Source of the DNA: Morella rubra
Taxonomy: Eukaryota > Streptophyta > Magnoliopsida > Fagales > Myricaceae
DNA: 64,000 bases
NCBI GenBank assembly: GCA_003952965.2
Contig: CM025849.1
Location: 28,969,930-29,033,929, forward strand
Direction: 5' to 3'
The notes beneath the pieces are model-generated. The model was given only the letters and a program-made list of their open reading frames with translations, did not search any database and had not been told where the DNA came from. The stretch's first letter is position 1. The number at the start of each line of letters is the position of its first letter. This document shows, piece by piece, positions 43,516-57,180 of the stretch. Made by a program: the position numbers and the translations under genes.

Positions 43516-44322
43516 CAATGTGGAGAAGGTTGTTTCGAATTTTTCGGGGAAATGGAACTCCTAAAAGCATAAACAAATGTGTCCTTTTTTCGATCTTTGT
43601 TGTCCTTTTTCAGGGGTATGGGAAAGGAGGGAGTTTCCCCAAAGGCTTTGCTTGTTTATATAGATATATTTGTAGAAAATATTTTAAAGGTAGTGATATT
43701 TTTTAAAGCAATTAAAACAATGTGGAGAAGGTTGTTTCGAATTTGTCGGGGAAATGGAACTCCTAAAAGCATAAACAAATGTGTCCTTTTTTCGATCTTT
43801 GTTGTCCTTTTTCAGGGGTATGGGAAAGGAGGGAGTTTCCCCAAAGGCTTTGCTTGTTTATATAGATATATTTGTAGAAAATATTTTAAAGGTAGTGATA
43901 TTTTTTAAAGCAATTAAAACAATGTGGAGAAGGTTGTTTCGAATTTGTCGGGGAAATGGAACTCCTAAAAGCATAAACAAATGTGTCCTTTTTCCGATCT
44001 TTGTTGTCCTTTTTAAGGGGTATGGGAAAGGAGGGAGTTTCCCCAAAGACTTTGCTTGTTTATATAGATATATTTGTAGAAAATATTTTAAAGGTAGTGA
44101 TATTTTTTAAAGCAATTAAAACAATGTGGTGAAGGTTGTTTCGAATTTGTCGGGGAAATGGAACTCCTAAAAGCATAAACAAATGTGTCCTTTTTCCGAT
44201 CTTTGTTGTCCTTTTTAAGGGGTATGGGAAAGGAGGGAGTTTCCCCAAAGGCTTTGCTTGTTTATATAGATATATTTGTAGAAAATATTTTAAAGGTAGT
44301 GATATTTTTTAAAGCAATTAAA
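43516..44322. repeat. 202-bp tandem repeat, four copies
   Basis: Head-to-tail copies at 43516-43717, 43718-43919, 43920-44121 and 44122-44322, almost identical, each starting CAATGTGG(A/T)GAAGG and ending TTTTTTAAAGCAATTAAA. 202 is not a multiple of three, so the frame changes at each copy and open frames across it are incidental. Each unit has a short inverted repeat around GGGAAAGGAGGGAGTTTCCC. Confidence 0.95.
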
Positions 44323-44929
44323 TAAAAGAGCTTTTTACTTGAATATAATTATATATCATATTTGTAGAAAATTACATCTTAGAGGTGAAATAGCTAGCCA
44401 AGCTGATCTAGAAAAACAAGCAAAGCCGTCTCATGAGTATATACAAAGTGAGTTAGGGGTATTATCATCATTTCAGTATAATTTAATGGAATTTTTTTTT
44501 CAAAACATATAAAGGGTATAAAATTGATAGTCGGAGGATGTAATGTATGAGACCTGGAAGTTTAGATGATGTTATGTGGCAAAAAATTCTCAAAATTTGT
44601 AGAAAATTTGATAGTGATGTGAATATTTAGGTAGATTGAAGTTCGATTGAGGTTTATAAAAAGGTGTAGAGGGAGAAGATTTGATAGATTTTTTTTTTAA
44701 ATGTATTTGAGTTTGTGTAAGAAGTTGTTAGGGTTTGTGTAAAAAGGTGTAGGAATTGAAATTTGTGTTAAATTTTTTTAAATTTTGGATGTTCAGTTGC
44801 GAATTTTTTTACTTTCAAAATACTTCCTCAAAATGGTGAATTTGTCATATGGTCAAACATCACCTTAGTATGTAATACCTCAAACTCAATATAGTTGATA
44901 AGTGAAAAATATATTTATCTCTTTTTTAT
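44323..44929. other. Intergenic, no gene seen
   Basis: AT-rich DNA with no recognisable coding or element structure. Confidence 0.5.
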
Positions 44930-45310
44930 AAAAAAAAATATATTTTTCGTCCATCGACTATTGATATATTAACTCATTACACTCCAATTATCGATTTTGT
45001 TACATTTTGCTAATTAACTACTAATTGTTATCACACTTTGCACCTCCCACTGTGAATAATGATGAAAATTGATATTTTAGTTTAGTGAAATGATGAATTT
45101 ACCCCTATAAAAATATATGATGGTAAAAAAAATTATGAGTGTGAAATTGTCATTTAGTGATATCAATCTTTATTCAAATTAATAGTGGGAGTACAAATTA
45201 AGTTTAAAAAATTTGTAATTGAAGGGTTAAATATAACAAAATTGATCGTTGGAATACAAATTAATATCAGAACACTAATTATTGATAGGCAAGACATATA
45301 TTTAACCCTT
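44930..45310. mobile_element. Decayed foldback element
   Basis: Left ATATATTTTTCGTCCATCGA and right ACATATATTTAACCC pair as imperfect inverted arms, with CGATTTTGTTACATTT matched by CAATTTTGTTATATTT in reverse. Same style as the other foldback families. Confidence 0.5.
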
Positions 45311-47455
45311 TTTTAATTATGATTAGGTATATCTTTATAAAATGATATCTCGTTCCATGATGTTGTTTATCTTCAATTTTCCATTTGGATAAAACTTTCT
45401 AGCTAGATGCGTGATTCGAGCTGTAAACTTACTTAACTGCTTGTACAACTAGATAAATCTCCAAAGGGCAAAAATAACTGATTGAGTAAGGAAGGAGGAA
45501 AGTAATTAAATAAAAAATCGATGTGTATGTTTCGTAAATTGAATAAAAAATTTCCCAAAAAAGCAGTTCAGAGGCATAATTTATATAACGATTTTATATA
45601 TCTTCAGAGTCTTTTAGACCAAATTTCTTGAAAGTTTTGCATATATAATAATTCTGATGACCTCATTACGGCCGTCATGAGTCTTCCTTGGCTGTCGGGA
45701 ATTGCTTTGTCGTCCCAAATAGTATACGTACGTGTGGAAGCGACACAACGCGATGAAACTCCCTTACTTTTTTGACGCCCGTGTGTTTGATAATATCAAC
45801 AAACGCGAAGGTTTCTCTTCGGGAGACGGCGTGTGCCCAGCTGGCCAGCTTTACCTTGCTAGGTCTTATCCAAAGACATTAATAATGGCGTGCAACTAGC
45901 TGGAGCTAGGAACCCTGATCAGGGAAACTTTACTCAGTAACGAGCAAGGTCCTGCAGCCACAGGAGGCCGATTAGCTTAACGATGACACCTGAGGGGTCT
46001 GATACAAGATTTGGTAGGTAAATGTTATGAACTTGAGTTTTGATGATCATTATCCAGATTAATCATGCCCATATTTAATTCAGTGCATTTCTCTCTTATC
46101 CATTCCTTTTTGGTGATCAGAATATTGGGGTCCTCTTTAATAGTTTTTGTATTGATATTTAATAATTATTAACTTGAAGGTTCTGAATTAAATTATTGTT
46201 CAATTCTTTATAATAATAATCAATTGATATATGAGTTAGATTGACGTCTTATCGATTAAATGAAATTTAATTCAAATTCATTACAAGACAGTGACATTGA
46301 TTATTTTGAAATAAATTTGAAGATTTTTGGATTGAAAAGATAAAAGCTAGGAAATCAATTCTCCAAGACTAAAATATATAGTAGACCTTTTTGGTTTCAA
46401 AATATCATCATATAATAAATAATAATAATACCCAAAACTATTTCTTCATATTATATCCACCCCAAATACAATTTCCCTACGCACCCACCTCAACCTAATA
46501 AATCTAACCCGGCCCAGCTAGCTAGCCTCTTCCCTCCCATTCGTCCTGACCAAAGCCAACCACAATGTCATCATATTTTTTGTCTTTGTCTGACACTTTT
46601 TGTCAATGGTCCTTCAGATCATATCTTGATAGATTTGGGTAAGAAAAAAACCCATGATACAAACACAAAATCCAAAACCCCACAACAATTAACACAGAAT
46701 TAGCTAGATCACAGAATTCTCGACATACACATAATTGGATTAACATTTTCATTTTTAATTTTACCCCTTCAAACTAATACCTCCTCATGTATAATGCACT
46801 GCCAAATATTTGTCAATATTGTCGACTCACCCTCTTTAATCTATTAAATTTTTGGCATTTTTTCCCTGGGATATATACGTAGGAATATTTGACCATTCAT
46901 AGAAATATCAACTAGGTCACAAGACAACAGCTTGGAACAGTCAAATATTAACGACATGGGCACTTCCCAAAAAATAGTAGTTTAAAGAGTGTCAATCGGC
47001 AAAAACAGTAGCCTAGAGGGCCGTCATATTACAAATAGATCGGTAATTATTCGAACAACAACGGTCAAAAATCCAGTCTGACCAAGTATGTTTCGATAAT
47101 GCTTGAGCCGGCACACTAAAAACTTGTCGAACTTGGTCAAGAGCCTTAAGCTCATGAGGACGTATACGGTGGTTGAGCATGATCAGTGCGAGTTACACCG
47201 ACAAAAGGCTGGCTCTTAAAACCATTGAACTTGCACCTGTCATCTGTGTGATCATGAAAGGGATTTGGATATATATCTATATTATACACCATTTTTCAAT
47301 CCGTGTCCTCGCCTCTCTGGATCATTATGAAAAGCAAATGAATACAAACGTCACACTTTGTTCTAAGCGCACTTGGTTCAATTTATCTTATCAGTTTTGT
47401 ACGACTGTCACTTTTAAGACTGCATTTTCCACTAGCATATTGTTTCTCTGACCAT
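45311..47455. other. Intergenic, no gene seen
   Basis: Mixed AT-rich DNA with a GC-richer patch at 45660-45990. A 92-codon open frame at 47173-47451 has no recognisable domain and I do not call it. Confidence 0.5.
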
Positions 47456-47482
47456 TCTCTCTCTCTCTCTCTCTCTCTCTCT
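47456..47482. repeat. (TC)n microsatellite
   Basis: About 13 uninterrupted TC units. Confidence 0.9.
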
Positions 47483-47547
47483 GATCAGCTTGTGTACTCC
47501 AGTCTGGCCGATGCCGGCGAGTCAATTTCTACAAACTTGAAGAGAAG

Positions 47548-50500
47548 CAGACGGCCAAAAGTCAGTAACAAAATGTCTTCCCTCGAGTTGTTATACAGCT
47601 ATGCTAAGGGTGGTCACAGATGAGTAAATACTTGCTAGTTTTAAGTCTCCTACGTACGTACATTGACCAAATGTACACTTTTTAATTACCACTAGGTTTA
47701 GCTAAGAAAACACACACAAAAAAAATGGAATTTCTATCTGTTTTAAGGGTCATTATTGGGGTACTTTTCTTTTCTGTCCAATTAAGGTACGTACATAGAG
47801 TGTGATGAGTAGTTTGGGATATATATGGAACACCAAAAAAGGGATTTGTCATCAGAAAAAAAGGCAGCGAATTATTATATATTGCATCACATTTTGTTCG
47901 ATAATATTTTTAGTCCCTTCACGCAAAGAATATATATATAGATATATATAGTGACAGGTATAATGTCAATTGATGATGACCATAAACCATTCCAAACGTG
48001 TGCATGGAATCAATGACATGTTTGGGGCAAGAAATGAGATTTCTCTTGATCTCTTAGCATTAACACACATGTAGTAGTACTTCCATTAATTAATAAGATG
48101 TCATTGATCATCTCAAGTACAGTCGGTAGCAAATGGAATCCAATCCTCATGACTTCGATTGAGAATTGGGCACAAGGAGGGAAAATTGAAGTACATGAAT
48201 GTGAGAAGATAGTTAAGTGAGGTTATTTATAACGTAAAATAATTTTAAGTGACTTTTATTTTAATAAAGTATTAATTTTAATTTTTAATATTTAGTTACT
48301 ACTTCAAAATAAGAATTAAAAAAGAACATGTGTAATAGTTTTAAAAAATATTTCTCATAACAAAAAATAAATACTTTTTTATTATTTTTTTAAAAATAAA
48401 GTATATAAAATTCTGAATACATAATATATATATATATATGTATCAAAATAATAAAACTGGAAGAGTGAAGAAAAAGAGAGAAGTGCAAGTTCAAGTCTGA
48501 TAAGTGAATGAGAAATTAAGAAAGTAAATTATCAGCTTCTTTCAAAAGAGAAATCACTTTACATAAATTAATGCTTAATTTTATAGTTCATCGATTCTAT
48601 TTTTAGTTAACTAAATTTTATCGACCTCCTCAAACATGAAACATCGGAAAGTAGAGAAATCACGTTTTGTATTCTTGTTTAGGACGAAGTAAAAAGGGAG
48701 GGGTTGGCTTAAGCTATATATTTTGGATGCATAAAATCAAAAGAAACCCCTAATTATGAAGTTTGTAATCGGGTGTACATATAATTGGATAATAAATTAG
48801 TTTTCCAGGGGCTTTCTATAATCATTGAAAAATTTGAATTATATATATTTTGGTGTCTATTAATGTAGTGGGACCCGTTGATGGAAATGATTTTCGGATA
48901 AGAAAAAATTAATTTATTTTATTAAGTTTATATATATATATATAGGTGTCTATTAATGTAGTGGGACCCGTTGATCGAAATGATTTTCGGATAAGAACAA
49001 ATTAATTTATTTTATCAAGTTAACTATGTTTGAGACGTACGATAGTACTCTTTCAGAAAATAGTAAAAGCAGATTTTTTTTTTTGGTATATTTTAGTTAT
49101 TAAAATTGAAATAAATAATTAAATAGAAATTCTGAATGTATAATTTCTTGTATTTTGATTATGTCTGGATGAAAACTTGATTTTGAGAGAGAAAAAAAAA
49201 AAGTTCAATTAAGATAGAAATTACTTTCAAACCATTCCCTGTCCTTTGAGTCGCAGATTTCCTCCGGGCTCCACCTGAGATGGGTCCTCTATATATATAT
49301 TCGTACTTGTTACGTCAGCGGCTGTTGAGTGGAGAAAGTGAACTGCATTTAAAAAGTGTGATCCGTTTCGACGTTGCGTCGGTTGATCAGTTCAAGTGAT
49401 GTGTACTTCAATAGGCCACATAATTGTGACCACGACTTTCAATTAAAAAAAAAAAGAGAAAAAAAAAAAACAGAGTCAATATATATGTTGCTGCTTATCT
49501 TTCGGAATTGAAAAGTAAAGCCCAACGAGCTAAGAAAAAAAGAAAAGAAAAGTAAAGCCCAACGGTATTGAAAGAGCTGATGTGATTGAAGTGGCCGATA
49601 TGGAAGAGTGAGAATCTAGGTCAAAGGTAGACATCAAACGTGATGGCTATAATTTGTTTGTGTTTTTTTTCTTAAAAAAAATTGAAATGATTGAGAAAAA
49701 AAATTTGGGATATATACAGGGTGTTTGTTTTCTTAATTTTTTTGAATTTTAAATTTTCACTACATCAAACACATTTCATAAATTCTAATAAACTTCACAC
49801 TTTTAAACATACACTTTACATTTTTTACAAATTTCAATAAATTTCAACATTCAAGAGATTTTCAAAATTTTATAAATATTCTCCAAAATTTCAGTAAACA
49901 AACTCTCCCTTTGTGTTGGTGAGAATGGTGGATCCATAAAAGAGATTTTTGAAAAGAGAAATTTTTCTAAATTTATTCTCTCAGGTAATTGTGAGAATAA
50001 AAAAATATGTTTAGAAAGCATATTTTTGTGAGACGGGTTTTTATAGGAAAAAAAAAAATGATCTTTGTGTGAAAAAATTATGTTTAGATTAGAAAACATT
50101 TTTAAAATTAAAAACATATTCAAAATCATTAAACAAACATAGCCTCTATCTTTTGAGAGTGTGAATCCTCTCCAATTTGCTACATAAATTAAATGGTCAA
50201 ATTTAAAAGAGAAATAAACACAACATGTGACCCTTACAATATTCAATACTGTCTAACTATATTAATTATTGATAGTACAAACTCTAACATTTAATGTATC
50301 CCGTATTTTTTTATGTCAAATTGGACTTCATCTAATTCAATCACCAAATTAAAGAGAATCTCACTTCGATTAGGAATATGATTCATAAGAAATCATGAGT
50401 TCAAGTTTATATATATATATATATGATGCTGAGGGATGAGATTCTTACCTATTACACCCCTTGAGATGGTTTTTCAAATATAAATCTTAATGGTCGAAGG

Positions 50501-51918
50501 ATTTGACTTCTTACTAGTAAAAAAGCTTGCCCCCACTGGGTTTTATGTCTTAATGCATACACTTATAGGCCCGTGACTATAAAGACACAATGCTAAGGAA
50601 ACGAGACTTGTGCCTAATTAGTTTCTTTCGGCTCTCTGCATGCCCTTCTAGACTCCTCTTGAGACCTTCTCCTGCATATAAGATTGCCACTTTAGTTAAC
50701 CCTAATTAGGAAGTATCAATATCTGATCTTCTTATCCTTTTTGTAAAGGGAGAAAAGAAAAAATAAAAAAAAAACCACAAAAACAAAAGGGAAGGGGGTG
50801 AGGAGCTTATGTCAAACAGAGCAGCTGGCCGCCAGCACCTGATCATGACAGGAATTTGACTTTCTTCTCCAGCAGGGTCTTATAATCTTTTGGTCCTCCA
50901 AGAGGTACGTACGTAGGTTTTCTTTGTGGCCAAATAAACTTAATTGTCTGTTTTTTTTTTTTCTGGGTAAATGTACATTAGGTAATATTCCCTCATTGGT
51001 TATCAAACTCCATTAATTCTTGGCCTCGAAGGTCCTCAACCGTAATGTAGCATCCGAAAGTGGTGCTTTGCAAAGATACCCTGTGTCCCATTCTCCAACC
51101 TTCTGAATGGAAAACTAGTTTTGATAACCCATAAGCTACTTCCAAGTGGGTCTATTTACAAACTTGCAGATTTAATACCCTCTCTTCTACAGCGACAAGT
51201 TGAAGTCACTCCAATATATTTAAATGAGAATAAGAAGAAATAATGATTTATGTGCATAATATATATATATCATAGGTTAATTTTTCGGTTAATTGACAGC
51301 TTCTACCTAACTCCCTTGACAACCCAAGACAGAAAAGGAGGTGCAATTGTTTATTAGTAGTTTAATTAAAATTATCAAATAGGATTAATATAATTGGATG
51401 CTTGATAAGTCAATGTTGTTGCAGGGATTAATACAATAAGGTTTATTGAGTGGAGAGTTTGGAAACAACAATGGGTTTAGAGAGAGAAGACATTAATGAA
51501 TATTTCTTCTGCCTAAGATTACAGTTTAAGGTCTTTGGGCTTCTGTTCTCATATGTAATGGATTTGATGTCACGTATCTGATGATGTTTGTCATGATTGA
51601 TTTATTTTATTCTTGTTACGATTGTAGAGTTTTAAGATCCTTATAGTGAATTATGTTTTGGTCCTGAGAATTGAGAAATAACATTTGTACGAGAACGGAT
51701 TATGTGCAAAGACAAATCATGCAAAGTCATGTAAAAGGATAATTATGATTTAAAAAAATAAATCATCACCTCATTAAATGACGTGACCAACTTTAGAACA
51801 TTAAATTTGTTTCTTTAAATCACAATCGTCCGTTTGTATAACTTTGCACGTAATCCACTCTCTATTTGTATGGCTAGTTTGAACGGTGAACCTAACATAC
51901 TGTTATTTCCTTACATAT
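47548..51918. repeat. Tandem duplication 2, left unit (4371 bp)
   Basis: Starts CAGACGGCCAAAAGTCAG and is repeated from 51919 along its whole length with many point changes and small indels. A ~100-bp piece (GTAGTGGGACCCGTTGAT) is itself doubled at about 48850-49020 here but single in the right unit. No convincing open frame is kept in both units, so it looks non-coding. (TA)n runs vary between copies. Confidence 0.85.
51691..51862. mobile_element. Small foldback MITE in the left unit
   Basis: 172 bp, GAGAACGGATTATGTGCAAAG at the left pairing with GAGAGTGGATTACGTGCAAAG read from the right. Flanks CATTTGTAC and TATTTGTAT match in 7 of 9, Mutator-like. Confidence 0.65.
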
Positions 51919-54900
51919 CAGACGGCCAAAAGTCAGTAACAAAATGTCTTCCCTCGAGTTGTTATACAGCTGTGCTAAGGGTGGTCACAGATGAGTATAA
52001 TACTTGCTAGTTTTAAGTCTCCTACGTACATTGACCAAATGTACCCTTTTTAATTACTACTTGGATTAGCTAAAAAAACACACCCAAAAAAAAATGGAAT
52101 TTCTATCTGTTTTAAGGGTCATAATTGGGGTACTTTTCTTTTCTGTCCAATTAAGGTACGTACATAGAGTGTGATGAGTAGTTTGGGATATATATGGAAC
52201 ACCAAAAAAGGGATTTGTCGTCAAAAAAAAGGCAGCGAATTATTATATTTTGCATCACATTTTGTTCGATAATATTTTTAGTCCGTACACGCAAAGAATA
52301 TATATATAGATATAGTGACGGGGATTTGTCAATTGATGATGACCATAAATCATTCCAAACGTGTGCATGGAATCAATGACATGTTTGGGGCAAGAAATGA
52401 GATTTCTCTTGATCTCTTAGCGTTAACACACATGTAGTAGTACTTCCATTAATTAATAAGATGTCATTGATCATCTCAAGTACAGTCGGTAGCAAATGGA
52501 ATCCAATCCTCATGACTTCGATTGAGAATTGGGCACAAGGAGGGAAAATTGAAGTACATGAATGTGAGAAGATAGTTAAGTGAGGTTATTTATAACGTAA
52601 AATAATTTTAAGTGACTTTTATTTTAATAAAGTAGTAATTTTAATTTTTAATATTTAGTTACTACTTCAAAATAAGAATTAAAAAAGAACATGTGTAACA
52701 GTTGAATAAAATATTTCTTATTAAAAATAACTTTTTTTAAAGTGTATATATATATATATATATTTTAAAAAAATAAAGTACATAAAATTATGAATAAATA
52801 AAAGATATATATCAAAATAATAAAACTGAACAGATAAGGAAAAAGAGAGATCAGAAGTGCGACTTCAAGTGCGGTAAGTGAATGAGAAATTAAGAAAGTA
52901 AATGATCATCTTCTTTTAAAAGAGAATAATTAATTATCACCATATGTAAATAAATGTTTCGTTTTATAGTTCATTGATTCTATTTTCAGTTTACTAAATC
53001 TTATCGACCTCCTCAAACACCGGAAAATAGAGAAATCACGTTTCGTATTCTTGTTTACGATGAAACAAAAAGGGAGGGCTTGGCTTAAGCTATTTTGGAT
53101 GCATCAAATAAAAAGAAACCCCTAATGATGAACTTTGTTGGGTGTATATATAATTGGATTACAAATTAGTTTTTCAGGGGCTTTCTATAATCATTGAAAA
53201 ACTTTTGAATAATATTTTCTTTTGGTGGCTATAAATGTAGTGGGACCCGTTGATCGAAATGATTTTCGGATAAGAAAAAATTAATTAATTTTATTAAGTT
53301 AACTATGTTTGAGATGTACGAGAGTCTTTTAGAAAATAGTAAAAGCAGATTTCTTTTGGTATATATATTTTAGTTATTAAAATCGAAACAAATCATTTAA
53401 AATGTAGTATCTGAAAGTATAATTTCTAGTATTTTAATTATGTCTGGGACTCTGGATGAAAAACTTGATTTTGAGAGAGAGAAAAAAAGTTCAATTAAGA
53501 TGGAAATTACTTTCAAACCACTCCCCCTGTTCTTTGAGTCGCAGATTTCCTCCAGGCTCCAGCTGACATGGGTCCTCATCTAATATTCGTACTTTTTACG
53601 TCAGCGGCTGTTGAGTGCATTTAAAAGTGTGATCTGTTACGCTGCGTCGGTTCAGTTCAAGTGATGTGTATTTCATTCAGCCACAAATTGTGACCACGAC
53701 TTTGAATGAATAAGTAGAGTCAATATGTTGCTGCTTATCTTTCGGAATTCATGAAAAGGTATGGAAAGAGCTGATGCGATTGAAGTGGATATGAAGACTG
53801 AAAATCTAGGCCAAGGTAGACATCAAACATGATGGCTATGAATTGTTTGTGTTTTTTTTTTTAAAAAAACATTGTTATGATTAAGAATATATATATATTG
53901 TGAGTGAGAATGGCTGGTCCATAAAAGAGATGTTTGGAAAGAATATTTTTAAGAAACAAGTTTTTATGGATTTTTGTTAAAAAAAAATGATTTTTGTACG
54001 AAAAAATCATGTTTAGTTTAGAAAAAATTTTTAAAATCAAAAGACAGTGTTCAAAATTATTAAACAAACATAGCCTATATCTTTCGAAAGTGTGAATCAT
54101 CTCCAATTTGTTGTATAAATTAAATCATCAAATTTGAAAGAAAAATAAATACAGTATGTGAACCTTATAATATTCAATATTGTTTAACTATATTAATTAT
54201 TGGACAGTTGCATTCAATGTATCCCATATTTTTTTATGTAGAATTAGACCTCATCTAATTCAATCACCAAATTAAAGAGAATCTCACTTCGATGAGGTAT
54301 ATGGTTCATAAGAAATCATGAGTTCGAGTTAATGTATGATGCTGAGTAATCAGATTCTTGCCTACTACACCGCTTGAGATGGTTTTTCAAATATAAATCT
54401 TAATGGTCTGAAGGATTTGACTTTTACTAGTAAAAAAGCTTACCCCCACTTGGTTTTATGTCTTAATGCATACACTTATAGGTCCAAGTCCATAAATAGA
54501 CACAATGCTAAGGAAACGAGACTTGTGCCTAATTAGCTTCTTTCGGCTCTCTGCAAACCCTTTTAGACTCCTCTTGAGACCTTCCCCTGCATATAAGATT
54601 TCCACTTTAGTTATTTTTTTCTAAATCTAATTAGGAAGTATCATGATCTGATCTTCTTATATCTTTTTGTAAAGGAAGGAAAAAAAAAACCACAACAACA
54701 AAAGGGAAGGGTGTGGGGAGCTTATGTTAAACAATGAGGAGCTTGAGTTAAACAATGGCTGGCCGCGGCCAGCACCTGATCATGACAGGAATTTGACTTT
54801 CTTCTCCAGCAGGGTTTTATAATCTTTTGGTCCTCCAAGAGGTAGCTAACTTTTTGACCCAACATTATACCTAATTGCCTGGTTTTTGTTTTTTTCAAGC

Positions 54901-55776
54901 TAAATGAACATTACGTAATATTCCCCATTGGGTATCAATCTCCATTAATTCTTGGCCTCGAAGGTCCTCAACCCTAATGTAGTATCTGAAGGTGGGGCGT
55001 GGCAAAGATACCATCTGTCCCATTCTCCAACCTTCTGATTGGAAAACTAGTTTTGATAACCCATAAACTACTTCCAAGTGGGTCTATTTACTAACTTGCA
55101 GATTTAATACCCTCTAACTGGTTCTACAGCGACAAGTTGAAGCGCTCCAATATATTTAAATGAAAATCAGAAGAAATAATGATTTATGTGCCATATATAT
55201 ATCATAGGTTTATTTTGTCTGTTAAAGTTTACTTGACAGCTTCTACCTAACTCCCTTGACAACCCACGACAGAAAAGGAGGTGCAATTGTTTATTGGTAG
55301 TTTAATTAAAATTATCAAATAGGATTAATATAATTGGATGCTTGATAAGTCAATGTTGTTGCAGGGATTAATACAATAAGGTTTATTGAGTGGAGAGCTT
55401 GGAAACAACAATAGGTTTAGAGAAAGAAGACATTAATGGATATTTCTTCTGCCTCTTAAAGAAGTTATATTCCTTAAAAGACAACTATTAAGGGTACTAG
55501 TAGCTAGCTGGATAAGTTACAATATTGATTCAAAATTATACTGCCATTGTCAACTGCTTGTTCTTTTTTCTTTATTTTTATTGTCTTTTGTTGTGGCAGA
55601 AAACATTACTCGTTCAAGTTCTTTGGGCTCCTATTCTCATATGTAATGGATTTGATGTCACGTATCTGATGATTTATGTGATGATTGATTTTATTTTTTT
55701 CTTGTTAAGATTGTAGAGTTTTAAAATGCTTGTAGTGAATTATGTTTTGGTCCTAAGAATTGAGAAAGAATATTTA

Positions 55777-56380
55777 TACCTGATGGAGCTATTTTAAACT
55801 GGTTCATCGCAATGTCCATTGGGCAAAAGCCCGAATGAGTTAAACTCGAAGTTCAGCATTTGGGATGAGTTAAAAGGCACAAGCTCTCATTCCTTCCTCT
55901 TGCAAACAAAATAAACACGTTATAACTTATAGTCCTCTCCATAGGGGGATTTCTTCGATGCCATTGTTAGTTACTATTATTTCCCAAATCTTTTCTTTTT
56001 TTCTCTAGTTTGATAATTAATGAGAGAGAAATGAGAAAGAGGATTTTGCACATACCTCTCCTGTCTTTTGTCTTTCTCTATATCCTTTCTCTTTTCTTTC
56101 TAGACCGGGTTGCACTGGGCCTTAGTCTATTATTCCCTTTTTGCCCTTTCTTCTCCTCATTGGTTCTTCTGGAAGGCATTCCTATTTGCTCATTTAATGG
56201 CTAGATTTTATGCTTTCTAACATTGATTTTGTCAGGGATTTGGATGATTAACCCCTTTAAATCTTACTTTTTATATGAGGATAGGCCTCAACTCTTTTTT
56301 GTTCGGCCTGGGATCCGCCTCCCTTTTTATTGGGCCTTTGCGACCTTTCTCAAGGCTAGAAAATCTATCCCCATCAAAAC
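55777..56380. mobile_element. Unclassified ~600-bp insertion in the right unit
   Basis: Absent from the left unit. The ends TGATGGAGCTATTTT and, in reverse, TGATGGGGATAGATTTT are weakly alike, suggesting an inverted-repeat element. Open frames inside are not recognisable. Confidence 0.4.
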
Positions 56381-56632
56381 CAAAATGGATTCTATGCAAA
56401 GATAAATTGTTTAAAGTTATGCAAAATTGATGATTATGATTTAAAAAAACAAATCCAACGTTCTAAAGTTGACCACAACATTTAATGAGCTAACCGAAGG
56501 TTGACCAGTCATTTTGACTCATCATCTCATTAAATAATGTGTCAACTTTAAAATGTTAGATTTGTTTCTTTAAATTATAATCATCCCTTTACATGATTTT
56601 ACACAATTTATCTTTGCACAGAATCCGTTTTC
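56381..56632. mobile_element. Small foldback MITE in the right unit
   Basis: Related to 51691-51862 but longer. The left arm ATGCAAAGATAAATTG pairs with GTGCAAAGATAAATTG read from the right end. Its left tip is joined to the preceding insertion. Confidence 0.55.
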
Positions 56633-57180
56633 TATTTTTACGGCTAGTTTGAACGGTGAACCTAACATACTGTCGTTTCGTTACATATCAGACTTCCACT
56701 GCCCTTTCAAAATAAATGAATATCCATGCTAATCGACCTGTGTATTGGCAAAAGCTATGCACGTCTCTGTTCTTTATGGTAATTGATCAATTAACCAAAA
56801 TTCTTAAAGAGAGCTAGAGATAATTGTTCACCGGTACATGCTAATCTCAACAATCAAACCATGCAATCCGATTAAAGTGAGCATGACTCATTAAAGATCC
56901 AAAAAAACAAGTTACAAAAGCTAGCACTAATCAGACTGCAGGCAAGATGATCAAGACAAAGGAACCCCCCCAGCAAATGGGTCTGAACTCTTGAAATCTT
57001 GCCCCCATTTTCATGACCACGGCAGATTCAGCAGGAAATCAAAGCCTACCAAACGAATATCGAAGCAGAGTAACAAAACTTCAAGAACAAAATCTTTGAA
57101 GAGCTATAATTTCAAAGACTAACTTGACTGACTCAAGGGTGCCTGAAGCCTAAAATATATGCATGGCTCCTCTCTCGCCA

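Larger units (their letters stand above)
51919..56690. repeat. Tandem duplication 2, right unit (4772 bp)
   Basis: Second copy of 47548-51918, ending TTACATATCA as the left unit does. Longer because of about 150 extra bases near 55456-55606 and an insertion at about 55777-56380. Confidence 0.85.

Noticed and set aside
43579..44110. 109-codon frames in the 202-bp repeats
   Set aside because: The repeat length is not a multiple of three, so the frame changes from copy to copy. No domain.
50812..50880. GCCGCCAGCACCTGATCATG looked a little like miR167
   Set aside because: It does not match the mature sequence closely and I see no convincing precursor hairpin.
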